DNA from: Candidatus Fermentibacteraceae bacterium
Lineage (GTDB): Bacteria; Fermentibacterota; Fermentibacteria; Fermentibacterales; JCC-6
Assembly (NCBI GenBank): GCA_030592635.1
Contig: JAUVIS010000010.1
Span: 1 to 33,691 of the forward strand
Direction of reading: 5' to 3'
Length of the DNA: 33,691 nt
The notes below the pieces were generated by a model that saw only the letters and a list, made by a program, of their open reading frames with translations, had not been told where the DNA came from and searched no databases. Below, piece after piece: positions 1-7,961 of this stretch (the first letter of the stretch is position 1; each line of letters starts with the position of its first letter). The translations under genes and the position numbers were made by a program.

Positions 1-1
1 A

Positions 2-637
2 TTAAAGTATTCGATCTATGCAACCATCTTCTTTCTCAATCCATGGCTCAGCTTAAGACATGATATTTATCTTCCAATATTCATTTTTCAGATGATGCTT
101 GTCTTTAACCTGTACTTGAAGAATAGAATTACAGCATCCATGATTGCTTTTGCATGGGCTCTTTCTTCGTATCAGTTCAGCTGGATTATCTTTCCTCTTT
201 TTCTGATTCTACTCAGAAATAAACACGGTAAAAAAGCAGCAGTCAAGGCATCAATAATTGCAGGGATGGGATTCATTCTCTTTGTTCTTCCCTTCATCAT
301 ATGGTCTCCTTCCGGATTCTACAACGGGGTGTTCGGTACCTGGAGAACAGTGTTTCAAGTGGAAACATTTAACCTTTCATACTGGATACTGAGAATCTTA
401 CCGGTTCAGTACATTAAGTTCTTCCAGATACTCTGTCTGACCGGTTTCTACCTGTTTGCCCTTCCGGAATTGAAAAGTAACCGCCGGTTCTTCATGCTCT
501 CAACCTTCATCACATTGCTCTTCATGATGACCGGTCAACTGATATGGCATTACTTTTTTATCATGCCCCCAATCTATATGCTCTACTATGTGAGATCACT
601 CCCTGCTGACACAGAACTTAAAAGAGTAAAGGAATAG
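2..637 (+). CDS. Polytopic membrane protein, C-terminal part (glycosyltransferase 87/DUF2029-like?), 5' truncated by window edge
   Basis: The ORF track starts this gene at 92, but the same frame is open back to base 2 with no stop, so the gene begins outside the window and the ATG at 92 is only an internal Met. The visible part, about 211 residues, is mostly hydrophobic. It has roughly five to six membrane segments broken by short basic loops and ends in a charged tail. An aromatic-rich SSYQFSW segment and an FNLSYWILRILP stretch recall the C-terminal half of polyprenol-phosphate-sugar-dependent membrane glycosyltransferases (GT87/GT39-like), but the catalytic N-terminus is not visible, so the function is a guess. 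The gene is clearly richer in A+T than the rest of the window. It converges on rnfB, and a hairpin lies between the two stops. Confidence 0.6.
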   Translation, partial: LKYSIYATIFFLNPWLSLRHDIYLPIFIFQMMLVFNLYLKNRITASMIAFAWALSSYQFSWIIFPLFLILLRNKHGKKAAVKASIIAGMGFILFVLPFIIWSPSGFYNGVFGTWRTVFQVETFNLSYWILRILPVQYIKFFQILCLTGFYLFALPELKSNRRFFMLSTFITLLFMMTGQLIWHYFFIMPPIYMLYYVRSLPADTELKRVKE

Positions 638-685
638 TTGTTTTCTGTTAACGGTGCTGATATTGCATTTCGCCGATTGCAAAAA

Positions 686-717
686 TAAGGAACCACCGAT
701 TTCCCGGTGGTTCCTTA
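686..717 (-). terminator. Rho-independent terminator of the rnf operon
   Basis: A perfect 13-bp inverted repeat (TAAGGAACCACCG / CGGTGGTTCCTTA) encloses a 6-nt loop. Read on the minus strand the stem is followed directly by TTTTTGC, so it is best placed as the terminator after rnfB. On the plus strand it may also slow read-through from the converging membrane-protein gene, although no T-run follows there. Confidence 0.85.
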
Positions 718-738
718 ATATTAACACAAACAGTGTCT

Positions 739-1794
739 TTACTGCCGGGAAAGAACCCCGCCCATCATTTTGATGGATTTTTTCGGACACTTTTCCACGC
801 ACTGACCGCAACCGATGCATTTATCGGCGATCACTGTGTGCTTCTCTTTCAGCGAACCCTCAATAGCGTCTGTGGGACAGACCCTGGTGCAGAGAGTACA
901 GCCAATACATGTCGTGTCAATAAATGCCTTGGGCCGCACCGGAATACCATCGATGATGGCTCCTGTTGGACACTCGGAGGCACAGAGTCCGCAGTTAATA
1001 CATTTGTCAGGATTAATTTTTGCCAGGAATCCATCAATGACAACAGCGTCAACGGGACAGACCTTTTCACACTTCCGGCAGCCAATGCATGCCACTGAGC
1101 ATGCTTTTCTGGCAATACCGCCTTTGTCCTTGCTGGAACAGGCAACTACAACCTTCCGACTTGCAGGCCAGAGAACGATTATGTCTCTGGGGCAGACTTC
1201 AATGCATTTCCCGCAGGCTACGCATTTCCCCTCGTCGATCAAAGGTATACCGTTGTCACCCATTGTCATGGCATCAAATGGACAGACATCAATACAGTCT
1301 CCGAATCCCAGACAGCCGTATGTGCACGCCTTTTGTCCGCCCATAATCATAGAGGCGGAAACACAGTTTGATGGACCGTTGTAGTTGAAGGCGTTTACAG
1401 CCGATTTGCCGCCATTGCAGAGAATGGTGGCAATCATTTTTTCCTTTTCCTCAGCTACGGTACCCATAATTTTCGCGATTTCTGAGTTTACAGCAGAACT
1501 TGCTACTGTACATCCAGTTACAGAAGTGTTCCCTTCAACAACAGCGATTGCAAAGGCAGCGCAGCCGGGGTAGCCGCAACCGCCGCAGTTGGCACTGGGA
1601 AGTACTTCAAGAATAGCTTCAACCCTTGGATCCTTCGGTACCGCGAACTTTTTTGCGGCGAACGCAAGACCAAGGCCAAGAAGAAGGCCGATTGAGCCCA
1701 TAGCTATAACAGGCCCGGTCATCGCCGAGAGAATGGAAGTATCCTGCTGCTGTGATACAAGTATCAGCGTTATCTGTGCTGCCAGTGTTATCAT
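739..1794 (-). CDS. rnfB: Rnf complex subunit RnfB, long multi-cluster form
   Basis: RnfB is the ferredoxin-facing electron-entry subunit of the Rnf ferredoxin:NAD+ oxidoreductase. About 20 N-terminal residues are followed by one membrane segment (around residues 27-48). Next come the CGGCGYPGC Fe-S motif (71-79, with further Cys near 96) and then six ferredoxin-type Cys motifs near residues 158, 192, 237, 266, 297 and 327. At about 351 residues it is far longer than the proteobacterial form of roughly 190 and matches the long form of acetogens and other anaerobes. I chose the ATG at 1794 because GGAGG lies 7 nt upstream of it; the track's start three bases earlier is a GTG. It is the last gene of rnfCDGEAB and is followed by the terminator at 686-717. 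Confidence 0.95.
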   Translation of the reverse strand: MITLAAQITLILVSQQQDTSILSAMTGPVIAMGSIGLLLGLGLAFAAKKFAVPKDPRVEAILEVLPSANCGGCGYPGCAAFAIAVVEGNTSVTGCTVASSAVNSEIAKIMGTVAEEKEKMIATILCNGGKSAVNAFNYNGPSNCVSASMIMGGQKACTYGCLGFGDCIDVCPFDAMTMGDNGIPLIDEGKCVACGKCIEVCPRDIIVLWPASRKVVVACSSKDKGGIARKACSVACIGCRKCEKVCPVDAVVIDGFLAKINPDKCINCGLCASECPTGAIIDGIPVRPKAFIDTTCIGCTLCTRVCPTDAIEGSLKEKHTVIADKCIGCGQCVEKCPKKSIKMMGGVLSRQ

Positions 1795-1797
1795 CAC

Positions 1798-2442
1798 TTA
1801 TCCTCCCAGCCCGGCGAAGCCCAGAAAGGCAATGGACATAGCCCCCGCAATAAGGAAAGCCAGAGGTAATCCTCTGAGAGCCTCGGGAACATCCGCCGTT
1901 TCCATTCTTTCGCGGAGACCGGCCATCAGCACAAGGGCCAGCGTGAAACCTATGCCCGCAGCGACAGAGTTGACGAGTGAGTATCCCAGACTGAGTTTAT
2001 CGTCAATGTTCAGTACCGCCACGCCGAGAATAGCGCAATTGGTAGTGATAAGCGGCAGAAAAATACCCAGAGCATCATAAAGTGCCGGGCTGAATTTCTG
2101 AAGAATCATCTCCACAAGCTGTACAAGGCTGGCTATGATGATAATGAAGCTGATTGTACGGAGATACTCCATTCCATACGGAACCAGCACATGGTGATAG
2201 ACAAGCCAGGAACCCAGAGTGGCCAGAACCATTACAAACACCACTGCGGCACCCATTCCAACAGCACTGTCCAGCTGCTTGGAGACTCCGAGAAAGGGGC
2301 AGATACCCAGAAAGCGTGAGAGTACATAGTTGTTGATGAAGATAGCACTGACGATTATAGCCATCATCTTCGCGATGCTGAATGACGGTTCCCCGCCATC
2401 AGGCGCTGCGATAATGACAGACATGAGCATTGAATTGATCAT
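1798..2442 (-). CDS. rnfA: Rnf complex membrane subunit RnfA
   Basis: RnfA is an integral-membrane subunit of the Rnf ion pump, homologous to NqrE and RnfE. The 214 residues have about six membrane helices and the family signature VLSRFLGICPFLGVSK near residue 40, whose Cys belongs to the intramembrane iron site shared between RnfA and RnfE. A second conserved stretch, ITTNCAILGVA, carries the matching Cys. The start ATG overlaps the rnfE stop by 4 bp (ATGA), which implies translational coupling, and rnfB starts 3 bp after the stop. The extra N-terminal 20 or so residues before the first helix are slightly longer than in many homologues. Confidence 0.95.
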   Translation of the reverse strand: MINSMLMSVIIAAPDGGEPSFSIAKMMAIIVSAIFINNYVLSRFLGICPFLGVSKQLDSAVGMGAAVVFVMVLATLGSWLVYHHVLVPYGMEYLRTISFIIIIASLVQLVEMILQKFSPALYDALGIFLPLITTNCAILGVAVLNIDDKLSLGYSLVNSVAAGIGFTLALVLMAGLRERMETADVPEALRGLPLAFLIAGAMSIAFLGFAGLGG

Positions 2443-3050
2443 CTGGCACCTCCCCTTTTGCGCTTCTCCATTATGTTGAAGAAGCCAAGTATGAATGCCA
2501 TAAGAATAAATGCTCCCGGAGCAAGAATGGCAATCAGCATTGGCTGGTTCTGGTAGGATTCACCCAGAAGATTGAAACCAAGCCAGCTTCCATTGCCGAG
2601 AATTTCTCTGAATGTTGCCATTATCACCATCGCGAGGGTAAACCCCAGACCCATTCCGATACCGTCAGCTATTGAAGGAAGAACCTTGTTCTTGTTGGCA
2701 AAACCCTCTGCTCTTCCCAGAATGATGCAGTTTACCACGATAAGGGGAATGAAGATGCCGAGGCTACTGTGCAGTGCGGGCAGGTAGGCATTCATAAGAA
2801 GGTCAACCAGTGTTACAAAGGTGGCAATAATGACGATGTAGCTTGGAATCCTGACCTTGGACGGTATCACCTTCCTGAACAGAGAAACCAGGAAATTGGA
2901 AAAGACCAGCACAAATGTAGCTGCTGCTCCCATTCCCAGGGCATTCTCTACACTGGTAGTCACCGCGAGGAAAGGGCACATACCCAGCGCCTGCTTGAAC
3001 ACGGGATTCTCTCTCATTATTCCTCGGGAAAAATCCTGCGCGATACTCAT
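2439..3050 (-). CDS. rnfE: Rnf complex membrane subunit RnfE
   Basis: RnfE is the integral-membrane partner of RnfA in the ion-translocating core. The 203 residues contain NPVFKQALGMCPFLAVTTS near the N-terminus and LIVVNCIILGRAEGFA near residue 110. These are the two Cys-containing segments typical of RnfE/NqrD. About six helices are visible and the C-terminus is a short basic tail. The start overlaps the rnfG stop by 4 bp (ATGA) with GGAGG just upstream, and the stop overlaps rnfA by 4 bp, so the genes are translationally coupled. Confidence 0.95.
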   Translation of the reverse strand: MSIAQDFSRGIMRENPVFKQALGMCPFLAVTTSVENALGMGAAATFVLVFSNFLVSLFRKVIPSKVRIPSYIVIIATFVTLVDLLMNAYLPALHSSLGIFIPLIVVNCIILGRAEGFANKNKVLPSIADGIGMGLGFTLAMVIMATFREILGNGSWLGFNLLGESYQNQPMLIAILAPGAFILMAFILGFFNIMEKRKRGGAR

Positions 3051-3649
3051 TGGGCACCTCCTGACACCGGGATAATACCAGCTGCGGAAAGAGCATCAAG
3101 CCCGTTTCTTACGGAGTTGGTAACAGCTCGTGAAGTGATAGTGCTTCCGGTAATGGCATCAAGATCTCCTCCGTCTTTTGACAGAAGGAGTGAAGAAGCA
3201 TTCAGCCCGTCAAACTGGTAAAGAAACCTGGCGGGATTGGATACATTGGCACCGAGTCCCGGGGTTTCCTGCTGATAGAGAACGGTGTTCCCGGTAAGAG
3301 TACCTGCCGTGTTCACAGCGATCATGGTCTGTACTGTGCTTGAGTAGCCCTTCCCGTAAGCGACAAAAAGATAACCCAGCTCAACTCCCGCAGAGTCATT
3401 TACAGAAACCACTGCAAGGGTCTCATCAACTTCTGCGTACGGGTTGGCAAGGTCAGGCACGGAAAGACTGTCAAACATAAGTTCTCCGGAAGCAAGGCTT
3501 CCCGCGACATCTATCATTGCGTCCAGCTTGGCCTGTTCCTTCTGTTCAGCGATGATCGGTGAAGTAACGGAGTTCACATACCCAAGTGCCACTGCCGCAA
3601 TTGCGGCAACCAGCATCAGCATGGATCCTACTCTGATAATCTCACCCAT
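3047..3649 (-). CDS. rnfG: Rnf complex flavoprotein subunit RnfG
   Basis: RnfG is a membrane-anchored, extracytoplasmic flavoprotein that carries a covalently bound FMN in the electron path. The 200 residues have one N-terminal membrane anchor (about 10-28) and an FMN-binding domain ending in DAITGSTITSRAV. This matches the family pattern SGATxT, so the FMN-accepting threonine should be Thr170. The usual S-G-A-T reads T-G-S-T here, a conservative change. The gene overlaps the end of rnfD by 8 bp and the start of rnfE by 4 bp. Confidence 0.93.
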   Translation of the reverse strand: MGEIIRVGSMLMLVAAIAAVALGYVNSVTSPIIAEQKEQAKLDAMIDVAGSLASGELMFDSLSVPDLANPYAEVDETLAVVSVNDSAGVELGYLFVAYGKGYSSTVQTMIAVNTAGTLTGNTVLYQQETPGLGANVSNPARFLYQFDGLNASSLLLSKDGGDLDAITGSTITSRAVTNSVRNGLDALSAAGIIPVSGGAQ

Positions 3650-4724
3650 TGCTCGACACCTCCCCGAAACTCTGTGGTCTGGTGTATCTGTCGATAAGAG
3701 GAGTGGCCAGATTCATCAGAAGAATTGAGTAACTGCATCCTTCCGGATAACCGCCCCACCTTCGAATTACCATGGTGAGCAGCCCGGCTCCTATACCGAA
3801 TATGATTCTTCCCTTCTTTGTCACGGGAGTTGTTACCATATCGGTAACCATGAAGAATCCACCCAGAATTACACCACCGGCCAGCAAGTGGAAAAGCGCA
3901 TTTCCGTCTAACCAGCCCGGGCCTCCGAACAGCCACCCGAAAAGGGCCACAGAGCCCAGATAGCTCAGGGGAAGCCGCAGTTCAAGAACTCCACGGAGAA
4001 TCAGGTATATGGCCCCGAGAAGCAGCATAATTACGCTTGTTTCACCGATGCAGCCTCCAATGCGGCCCATGAAAAGATTCTTCAGACTCTCTCTGGAAAA
4101 AAGCATGGATCTTACTTCTTCCGATCTCTCCGGATCGCCTTCCCATGTAAAAGTCTGCTTGAGAACATTCAGGGGAGTTGCGCCGGAAAGAGCATCAAGT
4201 TCGCCGGATTCGCTCAGTTGCGCAGTTGGCACGCCGCAAGCCTGAACATCAATTCTCTCGCCGTCCTTCCACTGCATGGGAGCGATCCATCCCGCAGTCA
4301 TAAGAACTGGAAAGCTGGCCATAAGAAAAGCGCGCCCCAGCAGTGCTGGATTCACGATGTTGTGGCCGAGACCTCCGAAAGCCTGCTTGGCGACAGCAAT
4401 GGCAAATGCGCTTCCCAGAACCGGTAGCCACCATGGTACTCCCGCCGGAACATTGTAGGCCAGCAGCAACCCTGTTACCACCGCGCTTCCGTCAAACGCG
4501 AAATTGACCGGTCTCTTCATAAACTTCAGGCAGAGCCACTCGGTAAGTACGGCCGCGCCAACACTGACACCCGCAAGCAGCAGAGCTCTCGGCCCGAAAA
4601 ACCAGAAAGCCGCGATGAGAGCCGGGATCAGCGCAATAACCACATCCCACATGACCCGTTTTGTTGTCTGTGAGGAGCCAATATGCGGTGAGACGGCAAG
4701 ATCAAATATTCTGCTTTCAGCCAT
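3642..4724 (-). CDS. rnfD: Rnf complex membrane flavoprotein subunit RnfD
   Basis: RnfD is a polytopic membrane subunit with covalently bound FMN, homologous to NqrB. The 360 residues start with SPHIGSSQTTKRVMWDV, typical of RnfD. They hold about nine to ten helices and contain DALSGATPLN, where Thr183 is the expected FMN attachment residue. The ATG follows the rnfC stop directly (TAA-ATG) with GGGAGGC upstream. The C-terminus overlaps rnfG by 8 bp. Confidence 0.95.
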   Translation of the reverse strand: MAESRIFDLAVSPHIGSSQTTKRVMWDVVIALIPALIAAFWFFGPRALLLAGVSVGAAVLTEWLCLKFMKRPVNFAFDGSAVVTGLLLAYNVPAGVPWWLPVLGSAFAIAVAKQAFGGLGHNIVNPALLGRAFLMASFPVLMTAGWIAPMQWKDGERIDVQACGVPTAQLSESGELDALSGATPLNVLKQTFTWEGDPERSEEVRSMLFSRESLKNLFMGRIGGCIGETSVIMLLLGAIYLILRGVLELRLPLSYLGSVALFGWLFGGPGWLDGNALFHLLAGGVILGGFFMVTDMVTTPVTKKGRIIFGIGAGLLTMVIRRWGGYPEGCSYSILLMNLATPLIDRYTRPQSFGEVSSNG

Positions 4725-6038
4725 TTATGCCTCCCTCGCACGGATAATAGCACGAATCTCATTCTGTGCCCGTTTGATGTGATGAACAAGATACCTGCCG
4801 GCGGGACACACATAACTGCATGTTCCGCAGGCCATGCAGTTAAGGGCTCCAGCTTTTTCCGCGTCCTCCCATTTACCGTACTCGGACGCGGTGGCAATAA
4901 CACTTGCGCAAAGCCTTAAAGGACACACATCCACGCATTTCCCGCACCGGATACAAGGCCCTTCAGCGACATCTCTTACCTCATCGGGAGTAAGAGCGAG
5001 GATTCCGCTCATACCCTTGGTCGCGGGAGCAGCGTCGGTAAACATGGCCATTCCCATCATGGGTCCGCCGCTGATCAGCCTCTGCACATCTCCCCTGTAC
5101 CCGCCGGCTGCCTCGATAAGGGTGGAAACCGGAGTTCCAACACAGACATCAAAGTTACCGGGGCTGGTCACACCCAGACCGGAAACCGTTGTAATTCTTC
5201 TGATGCACGGCATACCCTTGCAGACAGCGTCGGCGACAGCAACACAGGTTCCTGCGTTCTGAACCACTACCCCCACATTCAGAGGAAGACCGCCTGCCGG
5301 CACTTCTCTGCCCGCAGCGGCATCAATAAGCTGTTTCTCTGCGCCCTGAGGATACTGCACTTTCAGACGAACAACCCTCGCGCCCTTCTTTTCCAGCAGC
5401 TTGATGGCGTCCGGTTTGTTAACCTCGATACCGATACACGGATCACTGACACCGAGTACACGGGCGAGAATGTTCATTCCTGTGATAAGGTCGTCAGCTC
5501 TCTCCAGCATAAGACGGTGATCAGCTGTGAGATAGGGCTCACATTCAACACCGTTGATTATCAGTGTATCAATCTTCACGCCCTCAGGAGGAGAAAGTTT
5601 CACATAGGTTGGAAACGACGCGCCGCCCATTCCGCAGACACCGGCTTCCTTTATCCTGTTTATAATCAGGGAAATATCTGCGTTCTTCCAGTCGGATATG
5701 GGCTCATAAACCTCTCCGCCATCCTCCGATTCAGTTTTGATTACAACCGCGGGGCCACTGCGCATGTGAGGCATCGGGGCATTCTCAACCCTGAGTACCT
5801 TTCCGTTAACAGGGGAATGGGTTGGCAAACTGATGAAACCGTTCTGCTCTCCGATTACTGAGCCCCTTTTTACCTCATCACCGGGTTTAACTACCGGTTT
5901 GGACGGGGCTCCAAGGTGCTGACAGAGAGGAACGGTAACAACCTCGGGAGCAGGGAGTCTCACTACGGCTGCACCGCTTGACAGGCCCTTGTTTCCCGGA
6001 GGGTGCGCACCGCCGGCAAAGCTCTTTACCTTGCTCAT
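4725..6038 (-). CDS. rnfC: Rnf complex NADH-side subunit RnfC
   Basis: RnfC is the peripheral subunit thought to carry the NAD(H) site. The 437 residues contain a barrel-sandwich-like N-terminus (KPGDEVKRGSVIGE), the GMGGASFPTYVKL loop near residue 138 found in the NAD/FMN-binding NuoF-like fold, an SLBB region, and two ferredoxin motifs, CIRCGKCVDVCP (362-372) and CMACGTCSYVCP (401-411). It is the first gene of the operon. The ATG at 6038 has GGAGGA closely upstream. The 144 bp between it and nrdR is AT-rich. I see only a weak extended -10 candidate there (TGCTGGAAT on the minus strand) and did not annotate it. Confidence 0.95.
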   Translation of the reverse strand: MSKVKSFAGGAHPPGNKGLSSGAAVVRLPAPEVVTVPLCQHLGAPSKPVVKPGDEVKRGSVIGEQNGFISLPTHSPVNGKVLRVENAPMPHMRSGPAVVIKTESEDGGEVYEPISDWKNADISLIINRIKEAGVCGMGGASFPTYVKLSPPEGVKIDTLIINGVECEPYLTADHRLMLERADDLITGMNILARVLGVSDPCIGIEVNKPDAIKLLEKKGARVVRLKVQYPQGAEKQLIDAAAGREVPAGGLPLNVGVVVQNAGTCVAVADAVCKGMPCIRRITTVSGLGVTSPGNFDVCVGTPVSTLIEAAGGYRGDVQRLISGGPMMGMAMFTDAAPATKGMSGILALTPDEVRDVAEGPCIRCGKCVDVCPLRLCASVIATASEYGKWEDAEKAGALNCMACGTCSYVCPAGRYLVHHIKRAQNEIRAIIRAREA

Positions 6039-6182
6039 GCTCCTCCATTGTTGGTGTTGGGTTCTATATTGTTATCTCACATCTAATTACATATCAATTC
6101 CAGCATACCGTCACTAAGACAGCAAAAGGATAATTGAAATACATCATGGATTCGTTGAATATACAAAATTGGAAGGCTTTTT

Positions 6183-6635
6183 TCAGCCCTTAAGGAGTTT
6201 GTCCAGTTCCTCACGAAACTGGGACACATCCTTGAACTGTCTGTAGACACTGGCAAATCGGACATAGGCTACCTCGTCAACATCCTGGAGCAATTCCATG
6301 ACGCATTCGCCGATGAATTTCCCCTCAACCTCATCAGGATACTCTTCGGTAACCCTGGAGATTATCTGCTCAACAAGTTCCCGGATCTGCTCGCTCGAAA
6401 CGGGGCGTTTCTCGCAGGATCGTACAATACCCTTTTCCAGCTTCTTGGGATCAAAAGGTTCCCGCTGCCCGTTTTTCTTGACAACCGAAGGATAACTGGT
6501 CTCAATGTACTCGTAAGTGGTAAAACGATACCCGCATTCATTGCATTCCCGCCTCCGCCTGGTTGCCCGGCCGTCCTTGACTGTGCGGGAATCAATTACC
6601 CTGTCGTTGCTGTTGGAACATCTTGGACATCTCAT
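6183..6635 (-). CDS. nrdR: Transcriptional repressor NrdR
   Basis: NrdR is a zinc-ribbon/ATP-cone repressor of ribonucleotide reductase genes. The zinc ribbon is at the N-terminus (CPRC...CNECGYRFTTYE) and the ATP-cone begins at VVKKNGQREPFDPKKLEKGI. The 150-residue length is normal for the family. I moved the start from the track's TTG at 6671 to the ATG at 6635, because NrdR proteins begin MRCPxC and the TTG is part of the likely -35 element. No Shine-Dalgarno precedes this ATG, and the proposed promoter would start transcription almost at it. No ribonucleotide reductase gene is in the window, so the targets are elsewhere. Confidence 0.93.
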   Translation of the reverse strand: MRCPRCSNSNDRVIDSRTVKDGRATRRRRECNECGYRFTTYEYIETSYPSVVKKNGQREPFDPKKLEKGIVRSCEKRPVSSEQIRELVEQIISRVTEEYPDEVEGKFIGECVMELLQDVDEVAYVRFASVYRQFKDVSQFREELDKLLKG

Positions 6636-6642
6636 ACGGATG

Positions 6643-6671
6643 TTACTACACACGAAATCGCTGTCCGTCAA
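6643..6671 (-). promoter_or_regulatory. Putative nrdR promoter
   Basis: On the minus strand TTGACG (6666-6671) and TAGTAA (6643-6648) are 17 bp apart. The -10 is weak (3 of 6 consensus bases) but follows TGTG. It ends 7 bp before the nrdR ATG, so the transcript would be leaderless or nearly so. Confidence 0.4.
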
Positions 6672-6690
6672 GACCGAAGAATGTGAAAGC

Positions 6691-6719
6691 TTGACGAATT
6701 AAGACTGTATTCTTAGAAT
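6691..6719 (+). promoter_or_regulatory. Promoter of the tRNA-His/Lys/Arg unit
   Basis: TTGACG (6691-6696), a 17-bp spacer and TAGAAT (6714-6719) match the sigma70 consensus at 5 of 6 bases in each box. The mature 5' end of tRNA-His lies 15 bp after the -10, as expected for a stable-RNA promoter. It stands back-to-back with the proposed nrdR promoter. Confidence 0.75.
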
Positions 6720-6733
6720 TGGGTCACTTCGGT

Positions 6734-6810
6734 GGTGGGTGTAGTTCAGTTGGTAGAGCCCCTGATTGTGGTTCAGGTGGTCGCCGGTTCAAGCCCGGTC
6801 ACCCACCCCA
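6734..6810 (+). tRNA. tRNA-His (anticodon GTG)
   Basis: A full cloverleaf is visible: acceptor GTGGGTG/CACCCAC, D arm GTTC..GAGC, anticodon stem CTGA/TCAG around the loop TTGTGGT, and T arm with TTCAAGC. The extra G at position -1 (6734) faces a C73 discriminator, the histidine identity element. The 3' CCA is encoded. Confidence 0.97.
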
Positions 6811-6815
6811 TCGAT

Positions 6816-6891
6816 GCGCTCCTGGCTCAATTGGCAGAGCAACGGACTCTTAATCCGTGGGTTCCGGGTTCAAGTCCCGGGGGGCGTACCA
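6816..6891 (+). tRNA. tRNA-Lys (anticodon CTT)
   Basis: The acceptor GCGCTCC pairs with GGGGCGT using two G-U pairs. The anticodon stem ACGGA/TCCGT encloses CTCTTAA, giving the CTT anticodon, which reads AAG codons. The discriminator is A and CCA is encoded. It starts only 5 nt after tRNA-His, so the two are surely co-transcribed. Confidence 0.95.
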
Positions 6892-6892
6892 G

Positions 6893-6916
6893 AGGGGACA
6901 TGCCCGCATGTCCCCT
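6893..6916 (+). other. Hairpin in the tRNA-Lys/tRNA-Arg spacer
   Basis: AGGGGACATG and CATGTCCCCT form a perfect 10-bp stem around CCCG. Only three T follow, and tRNA-Arg begins 17 bp later with no room for its own promoter. It is therefore more likely an RNA-processing spacer or partial attenuator than a full terminator. Confidence 0.6.
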
Positions 6917-6933
6917 TTCATAACAGCGTCGGT

Positions 6934-7010
<77 letters not shown>

Positions 7011-7029
7011 ATGAATTTACTTTCATCTC

Positions 7030-7060
7030 TTGACAACCGCTTTTTTTATTTGCAGATAGT
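7030..7060 (+). promoter_or_regulatory. Possible promoter of the sigma factor gene
   Basis: A perfect TTGACA lies at 7030-7035. The best -10 candidate is GATAGT (7055-7060, 4 of 6) with a long 19-bp spacer, so this is weak. The sigma gene may instead be read through from the tRNA promoter. Confidence 0.35.
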
Positions 7061-7118
7061 AACGATACATGCTGTAGCAAGTTATCTGCTACTCCTGCCA
7101 TTGAAGGGGTGTGGTTTT

Positions 7119-7961
7119 TTGGGTATTCGAAGAGTTGAGGGGAAGTCTCTTGAGTTGTATCTCCGTGAGATCGGTTCTAAGGAATCTCTTACATCCGCCG
7201 AAGAAGCCGATCTTGCCCGAAAGATAAAAAACGATGACCGGGAAGCACAGGAAGTCCTCGTGGAGTCTAATCTCAGGTTTGTGGTAAGCATCGCCAAGCA
7301 GTACGCCAACCAGGGTGTAGCCCTGGAAGATCTCATCAGTGAAGGCAATGTGGGCTTGATCAGGGCAGCACGGGGCTTTGACGAAAACCGCGGTTGCAGA
7401 TTTATCACCTACGCTGTCTGGTGGATCAGACAGGCGATTCTTCAAACGCTCGCGGAGAATTCCAGAATTGTCAGGCTGCCTCTCAACAGGGTGAATGAAT
7501 TGTATCGGATGGGCAGAGCTTCCAGAGAGCTGGGGCATAACCTCGGTCGTACGCCCTCAACAGACGAGATTGCAGGCCAGCTTGATGTGCCGCGAAAAAA
7601 CATTGAAGGGATGCTCTCAATTCACAGCACACATCTTTCTCTGGACAGACCGGTTTACGATGGAAGCGACAAAACCTTCCAGGACATGATGCCTGCCAGA
7701 GGCAATGAGACCCCGGAAGATGCTGTAATAGAAGACTCTTTAAAGAAGAGTGTGCTTGAGATGCTTGAAACCCTGGATATTCGTGAGAAAACCATCATCA
7801 GCCTCTTCTTCGGGTTGAGTACGAACAGAAGACACACGCTGGCTGAAATCGGGCGAACCATGGGAATAAGCCGGGAACGGGTCAGGCAGTTAAAAAACAG
7901 GGCTATTGACAAACTTCAGCAACACTTCAGTTCAGATGCGATGCTGATGCTGCTTGACTGA
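7119..7961 (+). CDS. RNA polymerase sigma70 factor, short principal (RpoD/SigA-like) type
   Basis: This is a group 1 or 2 sigma70 factor that directs RNA polymerase to promoters. Region 1.2 is LELYLREIG. Region 2 is NLRFVVSIAKQYANQG...EGNVGLIRAARGFD...FITYAVWWIRQAI, with the region 2.4 Gln that reads the -10 box. Region 4.2 is TLAEIGRTMGISRERVRQLKNRA. Region 1.1 is missing, as in the roughly 290-residue primary sigmas of the Bacteroidota/FCB group, so it may be the housekeeping sigma. The track's ATG at 7005 lies inside tRNA-Arg and cannot be right. The TTG at 7119 has AAGGGG about 9 nt upstream and gives 280 residues. It converges with the DUF3343 gene with no gap between the stops. Confidence 0.9.
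   Translation: MGIRRVEGKSLELYLREIGSKESLTSAEEADLARKIKNDDREAQEVLVESNLRFVVSIAKQYANQGVALEDLISEGNVGLIRAARGFDENRGCRFITYAVWWIRQAILQTLAENSRIVRLPLNRVNELYRMGRASRELGHNLGRTPSTDEIAGQLDVPRKNIEGMLSIHSTHLSLDRPVYDGSDKTFQDMMPARGNETPEDAVIEDSLKKSVLEMLETLDIREKTIISLFFGLSTNRRHTLAEIGRTMGISRERVRQLKNRAIDKLQQHFSSDAMLMLLD

Noticed and set aside
6039-6182. Riboswitch or leader upstream of rnfC
   Set aside because: The sequence is AT-rich without stable stems or known riboswitch motifs; only a weak extended -10 candidate is present.
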